58,887 bases of DNA from CAZKRU01 sp964555235 (lineage in GTDB: Bacteria > Verrucomicrobiota > Verrucomicrobiia > Methylacidiphilales > CAMAQI01), in the NCBI GenBank assembly GCA_964555235.1, contig CAZKRU010000018.1, forward strand, positions 1 to 58,887. The letters are read 5' to 3'. The notes beneath the pieces were generated by a model. That model did no database searches, was not told the origin of the DNA, and saw only the letters and a program-made list of their open reading frames with translations. Position numbers and translations under genes: made by a program. This document shows, piece after piece, positions 52,047 to 58,887 of the stretch. Positions within the stretch are counted from its first letter, which is position 1. Each line of letters opens with the position of its first letter.

Positions 52047-52292
52047 CTCCAATCCGAAGCCACTTTCTCTTATATTCAATTCGCGGTGATAGGCGAGATT
52101 CGAGGGAAATGCCCCATCCTTGTGTGGCTTTTGCGCTTTTTGTGGCAAAGTTCACCCAAAACCCGAGTGGCATCCCTCAGGATTCTTTTATCTGCATCGT
52201 TAATGCTAGTTTTGATACAAGGCTCCTATAGCCGTTCTCGCCCATTACGGTTAAGTGTTATTGCGATTTTTAAAACAAAAGGAATAACACGA

Positions 52293-54731
52293 ATGAAAAC
52301 CATCCTCCACCGCCTCTTCATCCCCCTGCTCGCCCTCTTTGTTTCGAGCGAACCGGCCCATTCGGTTACGGTTCGTGGAATTGAACTTGATCTCGTCACG
52401 GTCGGTTCCGCCAATAACGCGGCCGACACAACGACCTATCGAACCTCAGGGGCCGGTGCAGTCGCTTATGATTACCAAATTGGAAAATATGAAATCACCG
52501 CAGCTCAATGGGCAGCCTTTCTGAATCAGGTCGATCCTCAAGGAGTCAATACTTACAGCCTCTGGAACACGAATCAGAAGAACAATCTCATGGGTGGAGC
52601 GATTAATAATAATGGAGTCGGAGTCGGCAACCGTTACGTCGTCACCGCAGGCGCAACGAAACCGATCGTTCAGCTCACTTGGAGAAGCGCCGCTCGTTTT
52701 TGTAATTTCCTGACCAGCGGCAATACCGAGCAAGGGGTCTATAACACGAGCACCTGGGTCTCAGACGATACAACGGCTCAAGCTAACTATGGAACCATTT
52801 ATTTTCTTCCGAGTTTGGTCGAATGGTACAAGGCCGCCTTCCACAAGGGAGCAGGACTCACCGGCAGCGATTATTGGGATTACCCCCATCAATCCGATGC
52901 CACGATCACCAATGCCGATGCCAATATTGGTCAGGTGAGTCCTTACACAGGGACCACTTCGGTTGGTAACTACATTAATGCCAGTAGCGCCTACGGTACT
53001 CATGACCAGGCAGGTAACGCCCGTGAGTGGCTTGAAAGCAGTCTCGCAACGGACGCAAGCAAACGCCTCGCCATTGGCGGATCCTATGCAAAATCGGAAG
53101 GCTTCGTAAAATCCAATCGAGTCTTGGAAGGTTTGATCGAAACCTCCCTTGGATCTGATTTAGGTTTTCGCATTGCATCCGTCTCATCCAACGTAACACC
53201 CCCTCCTCCTCCTGATCCCAATCCTCCGGTTGTTGTCGTTCCTCCCCCGACGCCCCCCGTTCCTCCCACGCCTCCAGCCAGCGGAAGTCTACTGCCTCTC
53301 CATTCGCGCATTGTCTACCTCGGTAATTCAAAAGATGCGATGGGCTATATGGCCTCTCAGCGATACTGGTCCACCGTCTTTAATGCGGGCCGCCTTTATC
53401 TCTCCCCTCATGGAAATCAGGCTCGTGGCGGCGACACCATCGGCAATTTCCTTTCACGATGGTCCGCAGCAGCAGCGGTCGCTCCTCACATCGTTGTGAT
53501 TGGTGATGCAACCAACGACCTGGCGAAGGGAAGAACCACCGCTCAAGTGCTTGCAGACATCGACACCTTGATTAACAACAGCCGCGCCATCGGTGCACGA
53601 GTCGCCCTCCAATTAACTCCGGCCACCTCAAAAACATCAGGGACCGCAGAGACACGACGTCAAGAAATCAACACCGCGTTAGCCAACCGTGTTGCAACCG
53701 ATGTGGTTTTAATTGATACGCCTGCGATCTTTGACGGGCATAATAGCGCACTGACTTATGATGGAGTGCATCCCAACTTTGCCGGCGCGTTTATCCTCGG
53801 TGAAACCATTGGCAATACCTTGAAAGCCTGGACCACCTCGGCAAACGTCCTTCCTGCAAGTGGCGATTTAGCCGCCGAGTCCGGTTTCGGAGCAAACATC
53901 AATCCGTTCTACGACATGGCAGGAACGAGTGGCCTCTTTCAGACCAATATCACAGGACAGGTGGCCAATGGTTGGACCGCTGACAATGATACAGGAGCCT
54001 CAGGATCCGCGAAAAAAGGCGTTCTCAACGGTCTCCCGTGCCAGATCATTGATCTCACCGGCACCTCCACCACCTCAACCGCCGACTGCCGTCTCTTCCG
54101 TTCCGTTCCTGCAACACTGACCGCCGGAGATTTCTATGAAACCCTGGCGGAAATTGAAATCAGCGCCACAGACGACGTCAGTAATCCAGTAGGCCTCGGT
54201 GGCTTTGGGATCGCGGGATGGGGAAATATCTTTTCACCGACCATCCAAGCCGCACAGACCCAAGGGGTCGGTAAGAAATTTTCCGGCCTGATGCGCACGA
54301 CCGGAGTCGTTACCGGTCAAGGAAGCAGCTCCACGCTCTCCATTGCCTTTCGGGTGAATGTAGGCGCGGTCGATGTTCGAATGAAAGTCGGGCGCGTCTT
54401 TATTCGAAAAACCGAACAAGTGGCTTACGCCGTTCCCTACAATCAGAACATCCCGGGCGACGGCAATTCTCCGCTCTACAAAGGCCCGATCGTGGGAGGA
54501 ACGATTTCCGTCGGACAAACGGCTTCCTGTTCCTCCGGCGATTTCTCGGGGGGTGGCCTGACCTATACCTATCAGTGGTTGCGCGACGGAACGGCAATCG
54601 CGGGAGCCACCAACCGCACCTACTCTATCCAAGGAAGCGACTCGACTCACCTCCTCTCCTGCAAAGTCACGGCAACTAATTCCAAGGGAAGTGCTAGCGC
54701 GACAAGCGCTCAGACCGTTCCTGTGCCGTAA
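52293..54731 (+). CDS. Secreted FGE-like/SGNH hydrolase/Ig fusion
   Basis: 812 aa from the ATG at 52,293, chosen for the AAAAGGAA ribosome-binding site and an immediate signal peptide (1-24, ending EPAHS). Domains: formylglycine-generating-enzyme-like about 30-298 (YQIGKYEITAAQWAAFLNQV; GNAREWLESS; LGFRIAS); Pro-rich linker 303-328; SGNH hydrolase about 335-520 (Ser346 in LGNSKD, Asn408 in IGDATND, His493 in YDGVHPN); a beta domain; an Ig-like end (YTYQWLRDGTAIAGATNRTY). Probably an extracellular carbohydrate esterase with binding modules. Confidence 0.85.
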   Translation: MKTILHRLFIPLLALFVSSEPAHSVTVRGIELDLVTVGSANNAADTTTYRTSGAGAVAYDYQIGKYEITAAQWAAFLNQVDPQGVNTYSLWNTNQKNNLMGGAINNNGVGVGNRYVVTAGATKPIVQLTWRSAARFCNFLTSGNTEQGVYNTSTWVSDDTTAQANYGTIYFLPSLVEWYKAAFHKGAGLTGSDYWDYPHQSDATITNADANIGQVSPYTGTTSVGNYINASSAYGTHDQAGNAREWLESSLATDASKRLAIGGSYAKSEGFVKSNRVLEGLIETSLGSDLGFRIASVSSNVTPPPPPDPNPPVVVVPPPTPPVPPTPPASGSLLPLHSRIVYLGNSKDAMGYMASQRYWSTVFNAGRLYLSPHGNQARGGDTIGNFLSRWSAAAAVAPHIVVIGDATNDLAKGRTTAQVLADIDTLINNSRAIGARVALQLTPATSKTSGTAETRRQEINTALANRVATDVVLIDTPAIFDGHNSALTYDGVHPNFAGAFILGETIGNTLKAWTTSANVLPASGDLAAESGFGANINPFYDMAGTSGLFQTNITGQVANGWTADNDTGASGSAKKGVLNGLPCQIIDLTGTSTTSTADCRLFRSVPATLTAGDFYETLAEIEISATDDVSNPVGLGGFGIAGWGNIFSPTIQAAQTQGVGKKFSGLMRTTGVVTGQGSSSTLSIAFRVNVGAVDVRMKVGRVFIRKTEQVAYAVPYNQNIPGDGNSPLYKGPIVGGTISVGQTASCSSGDFSGGGLTYTYQWLRDGTAIAGATNRTYSIQGSDSTHLLSCKVTATNSKGSASATSAQTVPVP

Positions 54732-55107
54732 GTTCAAGGAAGAGGAAGAAATTTCTCACACGGAGTTGCGGTGCGCACGGAGGTTTTGAATTTTCCCATC
54801 GAAGGGGAGCGTCCATCTGCCAGCCAGCCTCGCGCAGAGGTCGCAGTTGACGCCGAGAAATTCAAAAATCTTTGCGTTCTCGGCGAGCTCCTAAAGAACA
54901 AAAGCGTTAAGATGTTGTCTCTCGCCAAGTTACGCCAAGCCGCCAAGAAATCCTTTTGGGTTTTAAAGTCGAACATTCCTTCGCGCCTTGGCGACCTTCG
55001 CGAGAGACAAGATCCTGTTCTCTCCACGGATTGCCCCACGAACATGGGGGCTTGGGCTCTGCGCGAGAAAATCTTGCCTCTGCGATCTTTGTTGATATCG
55101 TCTCTTT
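54732..55107. repeat. Repeat-filled intergenic region, copy 2
   Basis: 376 bp. Contains CGCCGAGAA/TTCTCGGCG inverted repeat (54,851-54,885), the second copy of the dispersed palindromic repeat (54,916-55,038) and CTGCGCGAGAAAATC near 55,060, related to pieces of the 43,564 element. No gene seen. Confidence 0.7.
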
Positions 55108-55332
55108 ATGATTGAACGTATCGTTATTGATCCAGCGATTTGTAATGGACGGCCTGTAGTACGAGGCACCCGCATCACGGCTCAAACAATCTTGGAGTTT
55201 TTGGGAGCGGGAGACACCATTGAGGATGTTTTAGAGGAATATCCTTCTTTGACTCGCGATGATATTTTGGATTGTCTACGCTATTCCTCTCGCCTAATGG
55301 CGAATCACTTTCGACTTGAGGCGGTTGTGTGA
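55108..55332 (+). CDS. DUF433 antitoxin
   Basis: 74 aa. IERIVIDPAICNGRPVVRGT, RITAQTILEFLGAGDTIEDV and YPSLTRDDILDCL are diagnostic of DUF433, an HTH antitoxin family. It binds the toxin encoded next and represses the operon. The stop overlaps the toxin GTG start. Confidence 0.92.
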   Translation: MIERIVIDPAICNGRPVVRGTRITAQTILEFLGAGDTIEDVLEEYPSLTRDDILDCLRYSSRLMANHFRLEAVV

Positions 55333-55670
55333 CTGGATTTTTATTGGACGAAAACCTCCCTTATCGTTTCCAATTTAAGCCAACGCTTCCGGTTATTCAT
55401 TCCACCGATATTTCGAATTGCCCGTCCGACACGGTAGTTTGGAGTTATGCACTCAATCATTGTCTTGTGATCGTTACAAAGGATTCTGATTTTTCTGATT
55501 GGATTCTCGTGGCGACGCCACCTCCTTGGGTGGTGCATCTTCGGATCGGAAATTTACGCAAGAACCATTTTCATTCCTTCATCGCCAGAATTTGGCCTCA
55601 AATCGAAGCGCTTTTGCCCGAGCATAAACTCATCAATGTCTATTTGGATAAAATTGAGGCGGTATCATGA
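55329..55670 (+). CDS. DUF5615 PIN-like toxin
   Basis: 113 aa from a GTG overlapping the antitoxin stop (GTGA). FLLDENLPYRF gives the first acidic residues of the PIN-like fold; VIVTKDSDFSDWIL gives the conserved KDxDF; HLRIGNLRKN ends the core. Predicted RNase of a type II toxin-antitoxin pair. Confidence 0.9.
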   Translation: MTGFLLDENLPYRFQFKPTLPVIHSTDISNCPSDTVVWSYALNHCLVIVTKDSDFSDWILVATPPPWVVHLRIGNLRKNHFHSFIARIWPQIEALLPEHKLINVYLDKIEAVS

Positions 55671-55691
55671 GAGTAACAGTTCGGCCATGAA

Positions 55692-56150
55692 ATGAACACG
55701 ATAATTCTACCCGTTGCTACGGATTGCCCCCTTAAGATGCATGCAGAGGGAGACGAATTGATCATTCCTCCCACGGTAGATTATTTCTTAAACCTACTTG
55801 TGTCTAACACGCCTGCAGAATTAACAGCAGGATATTCTGAAGACAGTAAAACAGCTATTTGGTCGATCCATACAACTCCACAGAAAAGGGTAGTCCATAC
55901 TGAATCCATCCATTCATGTCTCTTTCGTCCCTGTTTAGCCCGAATTGCACTCAATTACATGGGAGGAAACATTTATGGGGGATTTAATCGTGTTAGTCTG
56001 AATTTTGCCGGAAAGATCTATTCTGCTGTCTTTTATCTTGGCAACGATAGCCTCTGTGGTTTTTGGGTTAAAGTTCGCTGCGGGAATCAAATTGAAAATT
56101 CCGAGCCAATCGCTTCACCCAATTCAGCCAGCGGAGCGGGTGAGCTTTGA
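55692..56150 (+). CDS. Hypothetical protein
   Basis: 152 aa, family not recognised. No signal peptide. VVHTESIHSCLFRPCLARIA and NYMGGNIYGGFNRVSLNFAG suggest a small alpha/beta fold; the tail is Ser/Ala/Gly-rich. It starts 21 bp after the toxin stop, so may be in the same transcript as the toxin-antitoxin pair. Confidence 0.55.
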   Translation: MNTIILPVATDCPLKMHAEGDELIIPPTVDYFLNLLVSNTPAELTAGYSEDSKTAIWSIHTTPQKRVVHTESIHSCLFRPCLARIALNYMGGNIYGGFNRVSLNFAGKIYSAVFYLGNDSLCGFWVKVRCGNQIENSEPIASPNSASGAGEL

Positions 56151-56203
56151 CGCTACATAAAGACATTTAACGTTGGCGCTTGGCTTATGACTAGCCCGTC
56201 CGG

Positions 56204-56247
56204 GTGCCTTGCAAAGCAATGATTTCCCTCCGGAGGGAAGAAGGCAC
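56204..56247. repeat. Nested palindrome
   Basis: GTGCCTT...AAGGCAC encloses the perfect 16-bp palindrome TTCCCTCCGGAGGGAA (56,224-56,239). Lies between convergent genes; may end transcription or be a dispersed repeat. Confidence 0.55.
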
Positions 56248-56303
56248 AGCAACGGGAGTTACAACACTGGCTCCACCAAGTGATCCGACATTAACGGGCA
56301 GAC

Positions 56304-57011
56304 TTACCAAGGAATCAGGACACCGTCCTCATTATAAAACTTCCCCGAGTCTGCCTTTGTAAATCCTTCGATCAACTGAGCGAGTTTTGTAATCGCCTGA
56401 TCCGGGGTCGTCGTTGCGGCGGCATTGGTAGGGCGCGTCTTCACATAACCGGGATGCAACATCACAATGATGATCTTGGTATTCGCCGTCTCCATGCTCA
56501 AGGTTTTACTGATCATATTGAGCGCCGTCTTACTTGCCGCGTAGCTGTATCCACGAAAGACTTTGGTCTCCGATAGCGAGGCAACGGAGGAGGAGATGTT
56601 AATGACTTTCGGATTCTCACTCGCCAGGAGCATATCAAAGAAATAGTGAACCATGAGAAGCGGCCCCATGGCGTTGATCGAAAAATGTTGCGCCATGATC
56701 TTCGGCTTAAAATTACGAATGTTTTCGAAATAACAATTCGACGTATAAGCTGCATTGTTGATCAGAAGATCAATCTTCTTGGTATGAACTCGCAGAATCT
56801 CTTCTTGAAAGGCCCCGACGGAACATTCATCCGTGACATCCAGCGAAAGAATAAACAGGCGCTCCGGATACTTCTCTTTATATTGCTTGAGAAGATCTGC
56901 GGTATGAGGAGTTCGACATCCGGCAAAGACCCGATCTCCCGCTTCCAGCGCTTGCCGAACATACTCCAGACCCATCCCGCGATTCGCTCCTGTGATTACA
57001 ATCTCTTTCAT
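56304..57011 (-). CDS. Short-chain dehydrogenase/reductase
   Basis: 235 aa, Rossmann enzyme. TGANRGMG (7-14) binds NAD(P); LSLDVTDE, LLINNAA, the catalytic Ser in VINISSSVAS and YSYAASK (Tyr-x3-Lys) are all present. The substrate is unknown. The start overlaps the stop of the Gfo/Idh gene by 4 bp, so the pair is an operon, probably for sugar or polyol metabolism. Confidence 0.9.
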   Translation of the reverse strand: MKEIVITGANRGMGLEYVRQALEAGDRVFAGCRTPHTADLLKQYKEKYPERLFILSLDVTDECSVGAFQEEILRVHTKKIDLLINNAAYTSNCYFENIRNFKPKIMAQHFSINAMGPLLMVHYFFDMLLASENPKVINISSSVASLSETKVFRGYSYAASKTALNMISKTLSMETANTKIIIVMLHPGYVKTRPTNAAATTTPDQAITKLAQLIEGFTKADSGKFYNEDGVLIPW

Positions 57012-58231
57012 GATTTTTTACCTGGAAATGTGACTTCTCGGAGCGATGCAACATCAACCCGTGTGCCGGATTTCGCCCAAGCAACCCCCATTTCAGAAAA
57101 GAGACGTCCCATCGATTGAGACTTTGAAATCAACTCATTAATCCCCTCGATATGAAGCCCCGGATCTCCATCGCGCTCAAACGAACGGAACGTCGAAGCA
57201 GGTAACGATTGAATCTCTCCCGATGAAACCAGCATCGCGTTCGTTGTCGCAACATAACCGCGACAGTCTTCGAGGGTCGTAAAGGGCTTTTTGATTTGCC
57301 CCGTCAGAAACGAGTGAAAATTGCGCCACGCGGCACTTCGAAGCCCGTTACCGTCCAACAATTCTCCATCCTCACCGGAAAGCGGAACACTCGACTCCAG
57401 ATTCGCATCATCTTTAAGAATCGCCTCCCCTTTATCCCCGTGAACAGAAATCACCCAAGGATCTTTTCTTTCGGTGGCATGAGTAAACGCTCCAGTAAAT
57501 TCAAGCGTTTCCGACCACTTTCCTTTGAAGCAACAGAGATCGTAACTCTCCATCTGCCTCGCTCGATAAAGTTCCCCGTAGAGTTCCGTCGGCACGGAAA
57601 AACCTTCAAACGTCTTTCCCGCAAGATACATCATGTCATGAACGATATGCGCCAATGCATTCGTCGCTGGCCCATCAAATACCGGCATTCCATTCCACCA
57701 CATTTTTCCCGCCCACCCGGAGCGTTCGTAGTAGGAATTCAATCGAGGCCAACATCCTCCCGAGCTAATCCGCCGAATGGATCCAAGCGCCCCATCCACA
57801 ATCGCCCGCTTCAAGCGCCATAACCGTGGATCTGCCATTCGTTGAAATCCAACCGCGACCCGAGTCGCTTCAGGCCGAGCATTAACTGCCAAAAAATCCT
57901 GAAGCAAGGGAACCGGGGGTTTCTCAAGATAAACCGCCAGCTTATAGTCCAAAGCCGCATTCAACATCGGAAGATGCAACGGAATCGGCGCGGCAATCGA
58001 TACCGCATCGAGTTGATCCCCAATCGAGGAGAGTAACTCTTGATAGCCAGTAAACCAACGAACTCCTCGATTCTCCAATCGTGCTTTGACTTCACTCAGC
58101 GGCTTAACCGCAGGATCCGCCACCGCCACCAGCTCCATCAGGCCTTCTGATTGTAATTGCTCAATCACCGCGAGGTGATTTGCCCCGTAACCGCCGACTC
58201 CAAAAATCGCAATCCGTAAACCATTTTTCAT
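57008..58231 (-). CDS. Gfo/Idh/MocA family oxidoreductase
   Basis: 407 aa. RIAIFGVGGYGANHLAVIEQ is the N-terminal nucleotide-binding site; VYLEKPPVPL holds the family EKP motif; WWNGMPVFDGPATNALAHIV and HDMMYLAG lie in the substrate domain. NAD(P)-dependent sugar or inositol oxidoreductase; substrate not predictable. Confidence 0.9.
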   Translation of the reverse strand: MKNGLRIAIFGVGGYGANHLAVIEQLQSEGLMELVAVADPAVKPLSEVKARLENRGVRWFTGYQELLSSIGDQLDAVSIAAPIPLHLPMLNAALDYKLAVYLEKPPVPLLQDFLAVNARPEATRVAVGFQRMADPRLWRLKRAIVDGALGSIRRISSGGCWPRLNSYYERSGWAGKMWWNGMPVFDGPATNALAHIVHDMMYLAGKTFEGFSVPTELYGELYRARQMESYDLCCFKGKWSETLEFTGAFTHATERKDPWVISVHGDKGEAILKDDANLESSVPLSGEDGELLDGNGLRSAAWRNFHSFLTGQIKKPFTTLEDCRGYVATTNAMLVSSGEIQSLPASTFRSFERDGDPGLHIEGINELISKSQSMGRLFSEMGVAWAKSGTRVDVASLREVTFPGKKS

Positions 58232-58268
58232 GAATCCTGATCCCTTCTTAAATAAAAACCCCGAACCG

Positions 58269-58887
58269 TCATGGCGACTTTGGAAGAAGAAATGGGACTA
58301 AGGCAGGAACTTTAATCCGAATTTCATCCAGAATCAGTCCCGCCATCGCCTCCGCGCCCTGCTCATTATAATGGTTCGAATCCGTCGGAGTTGCCGCAAA
58401 CTTCGCCTGGAACTCTTCAATCCCCATCTTCTCATATAACGCAAGACTTCCTGCATTCAAATCAATCACCGGCACTTTCTTTTCCTCTCCGACCTCGATC
58501 ATCGCGTTGACATAGGGTGAGAGCGTATTACTCAGGATTCCATTTTTGAAATTTCGAATCGCCGATGGCGTGACCAGAATCGGAACCGCACCGATCCCAA
58601 TGGTTTCGTCAATATAGCGTTTTAAATACTCTTGGTAGGTTGACTTCGGATCCGTGTGGCGTGCAGCATCCTTGGAGTTGTCGTTGGTTCCAAATAGAAT
58701 GAAAATGTAATTCGGTTTTGGATTCAGCGCGAGCGTTGCCCCCCAAAAACCCAAATCGATAAAACTCTTTGTGCTCGTCCCATTTTTAGCCATGTTTTTG
58801 AAGGTCACGTCCGGCAAAAAATAGCGCGGCAAGATTTGCCCCCACCCTCGACTCGGGCCCGCCCCTGGCGAAGTCGCTTGTGTCGCC
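58269..58887 (-). CDS. SGNH esterase, N-terminus beyond window
   Basis: Partial: the frame stays open to the end of the window (about 205 aa visible), reading SPGAGPSRGWGQILPRYFLP before NMAKNGTSTKSFIDLG. FILFGTNDN is SGNH block III and DSNHYNEQGAEAMA gives the catalytic His. Pattern of rhamnogalacturonan acetylesterase-like enzymes (family CE12). The start and catalytic Ser lie outside. It may share an operon with the Gfo/Idh gene, 37 bp downstream. Confidence 0.82.
   Translation of the reverse strand, partial: ATQATSPGAGPSRGWGQILPRYFLPDVTFKNMAKNGTSTKSFIDLGFWGATLALNPKPNYIFILFGTNDNSKDAARHTDPKSTYQEYLKRYIDETIGIGAVPILVTPSAIRNFKNGILSNTLSPYVNAMIEVGEEKKVPVIDLNAGSLALYEKMGIEEFQAKFAATPTDSNHYNEQGAEAMAGLILDEIRIKVPALVPFLLPKSP

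Noticed and set aside
52086..52292. N-terminal extension of the FGE-like/SGNH protein by 69 residues
   Set aside because: It would bury the signal peptide; the ATG at 52,293 has a ribosome-binding site and starts directly with the signal sequence.

Overview
The window holds a complete, probably functional prophage (1 to about 39,430) followed by about 19.4 kb of its bacterial host chromosome. The host looks like a member of the PVC group, most likely Verrucomicrobiota. This is inferred from gene content: a PL6 polysaccharide lyase with an F5/8-type C domain, Gfo/Idh/MocA and SDR pairs, an FGE-like/SGNH/Ig secreted fusion, a double U32 peptidase-like protein, and many palindromic intergenic repeats. 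No database search was run.

Prophage boundaries. The 3' 25 bases of a tRNA-Arg(TCG) gene occur twice, at 1-25 and inside the intact tRNA at 39,406-39,479. A tyrosine integrase starts 95 bases from the left copy. A 17-bp direct repeat lies just inside each end (96-112 and 39,314-39,330) and fits integrase arm sites.

Lysogeny block (1,287-3,670). A leftward three-gene operon encodes a ribbon-helix-helix (RHH)-like regulator, a degenerate nucleotidyltransferase-fold protein and a 307-aa protein of unknown function. It faces a 50-aa RHH protein across three related palindromic boxes. An exported protein gene lies between the operon and the integrase. This block is the best candidate here for something not yet described: a two-RHH genetic switch tied to a possible accessory or defence gene pair.

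Early block (3,725-14,935). The genes run rightward with ATGA/GTGA/TTGA couplings throughout: a Rha-type regulator, an excisionase-like HTH protein, small membrane and coiled-coil proteins, RecT, a repeat protein interrupted by a 100-N assembly gap, a PD-(D/E)XK Fe-S nuclease, a zinc protein, a winged helix, a beta-clamp-like protein, a small endonuclease, a replication initiator whose gene carries helically phased GTAAAC iterons, and a DnaB helicase.

Late block (15,125-39,302). This has lambda-type packaging and head genes (small and large terminase, portal, S49 protease, scaffold, capsid), a strong intrinsic terminator directly after the capsid cluster, connectors, a tape measure protein, a long run of tail-fibre and tip genes with several paralogous pairs, and a lysis cassette (unimolecular-spanin-like lipoprotein, holin-like membrane protein, exported CHAP endolysin).

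Host part (39,480-58,887). It contains a U32 protein, a deletion derivative of a GxxExxY gene inside an inverted-repeat cassette, an amidohydrolase, a nest of inverted repeats, the PL6 lyase, DusB, a PhnD/PhnC/PhnE-type transporter overlapping polX, a 114-nt palindrome, the FGE-like/SGNH fusion, a DUF433/DUF5615 toxin-antitoxin pair, an unknown gene, an SDR/Gfo-Idh pair, and the end of an SGNH esterase gene that runs off the window.
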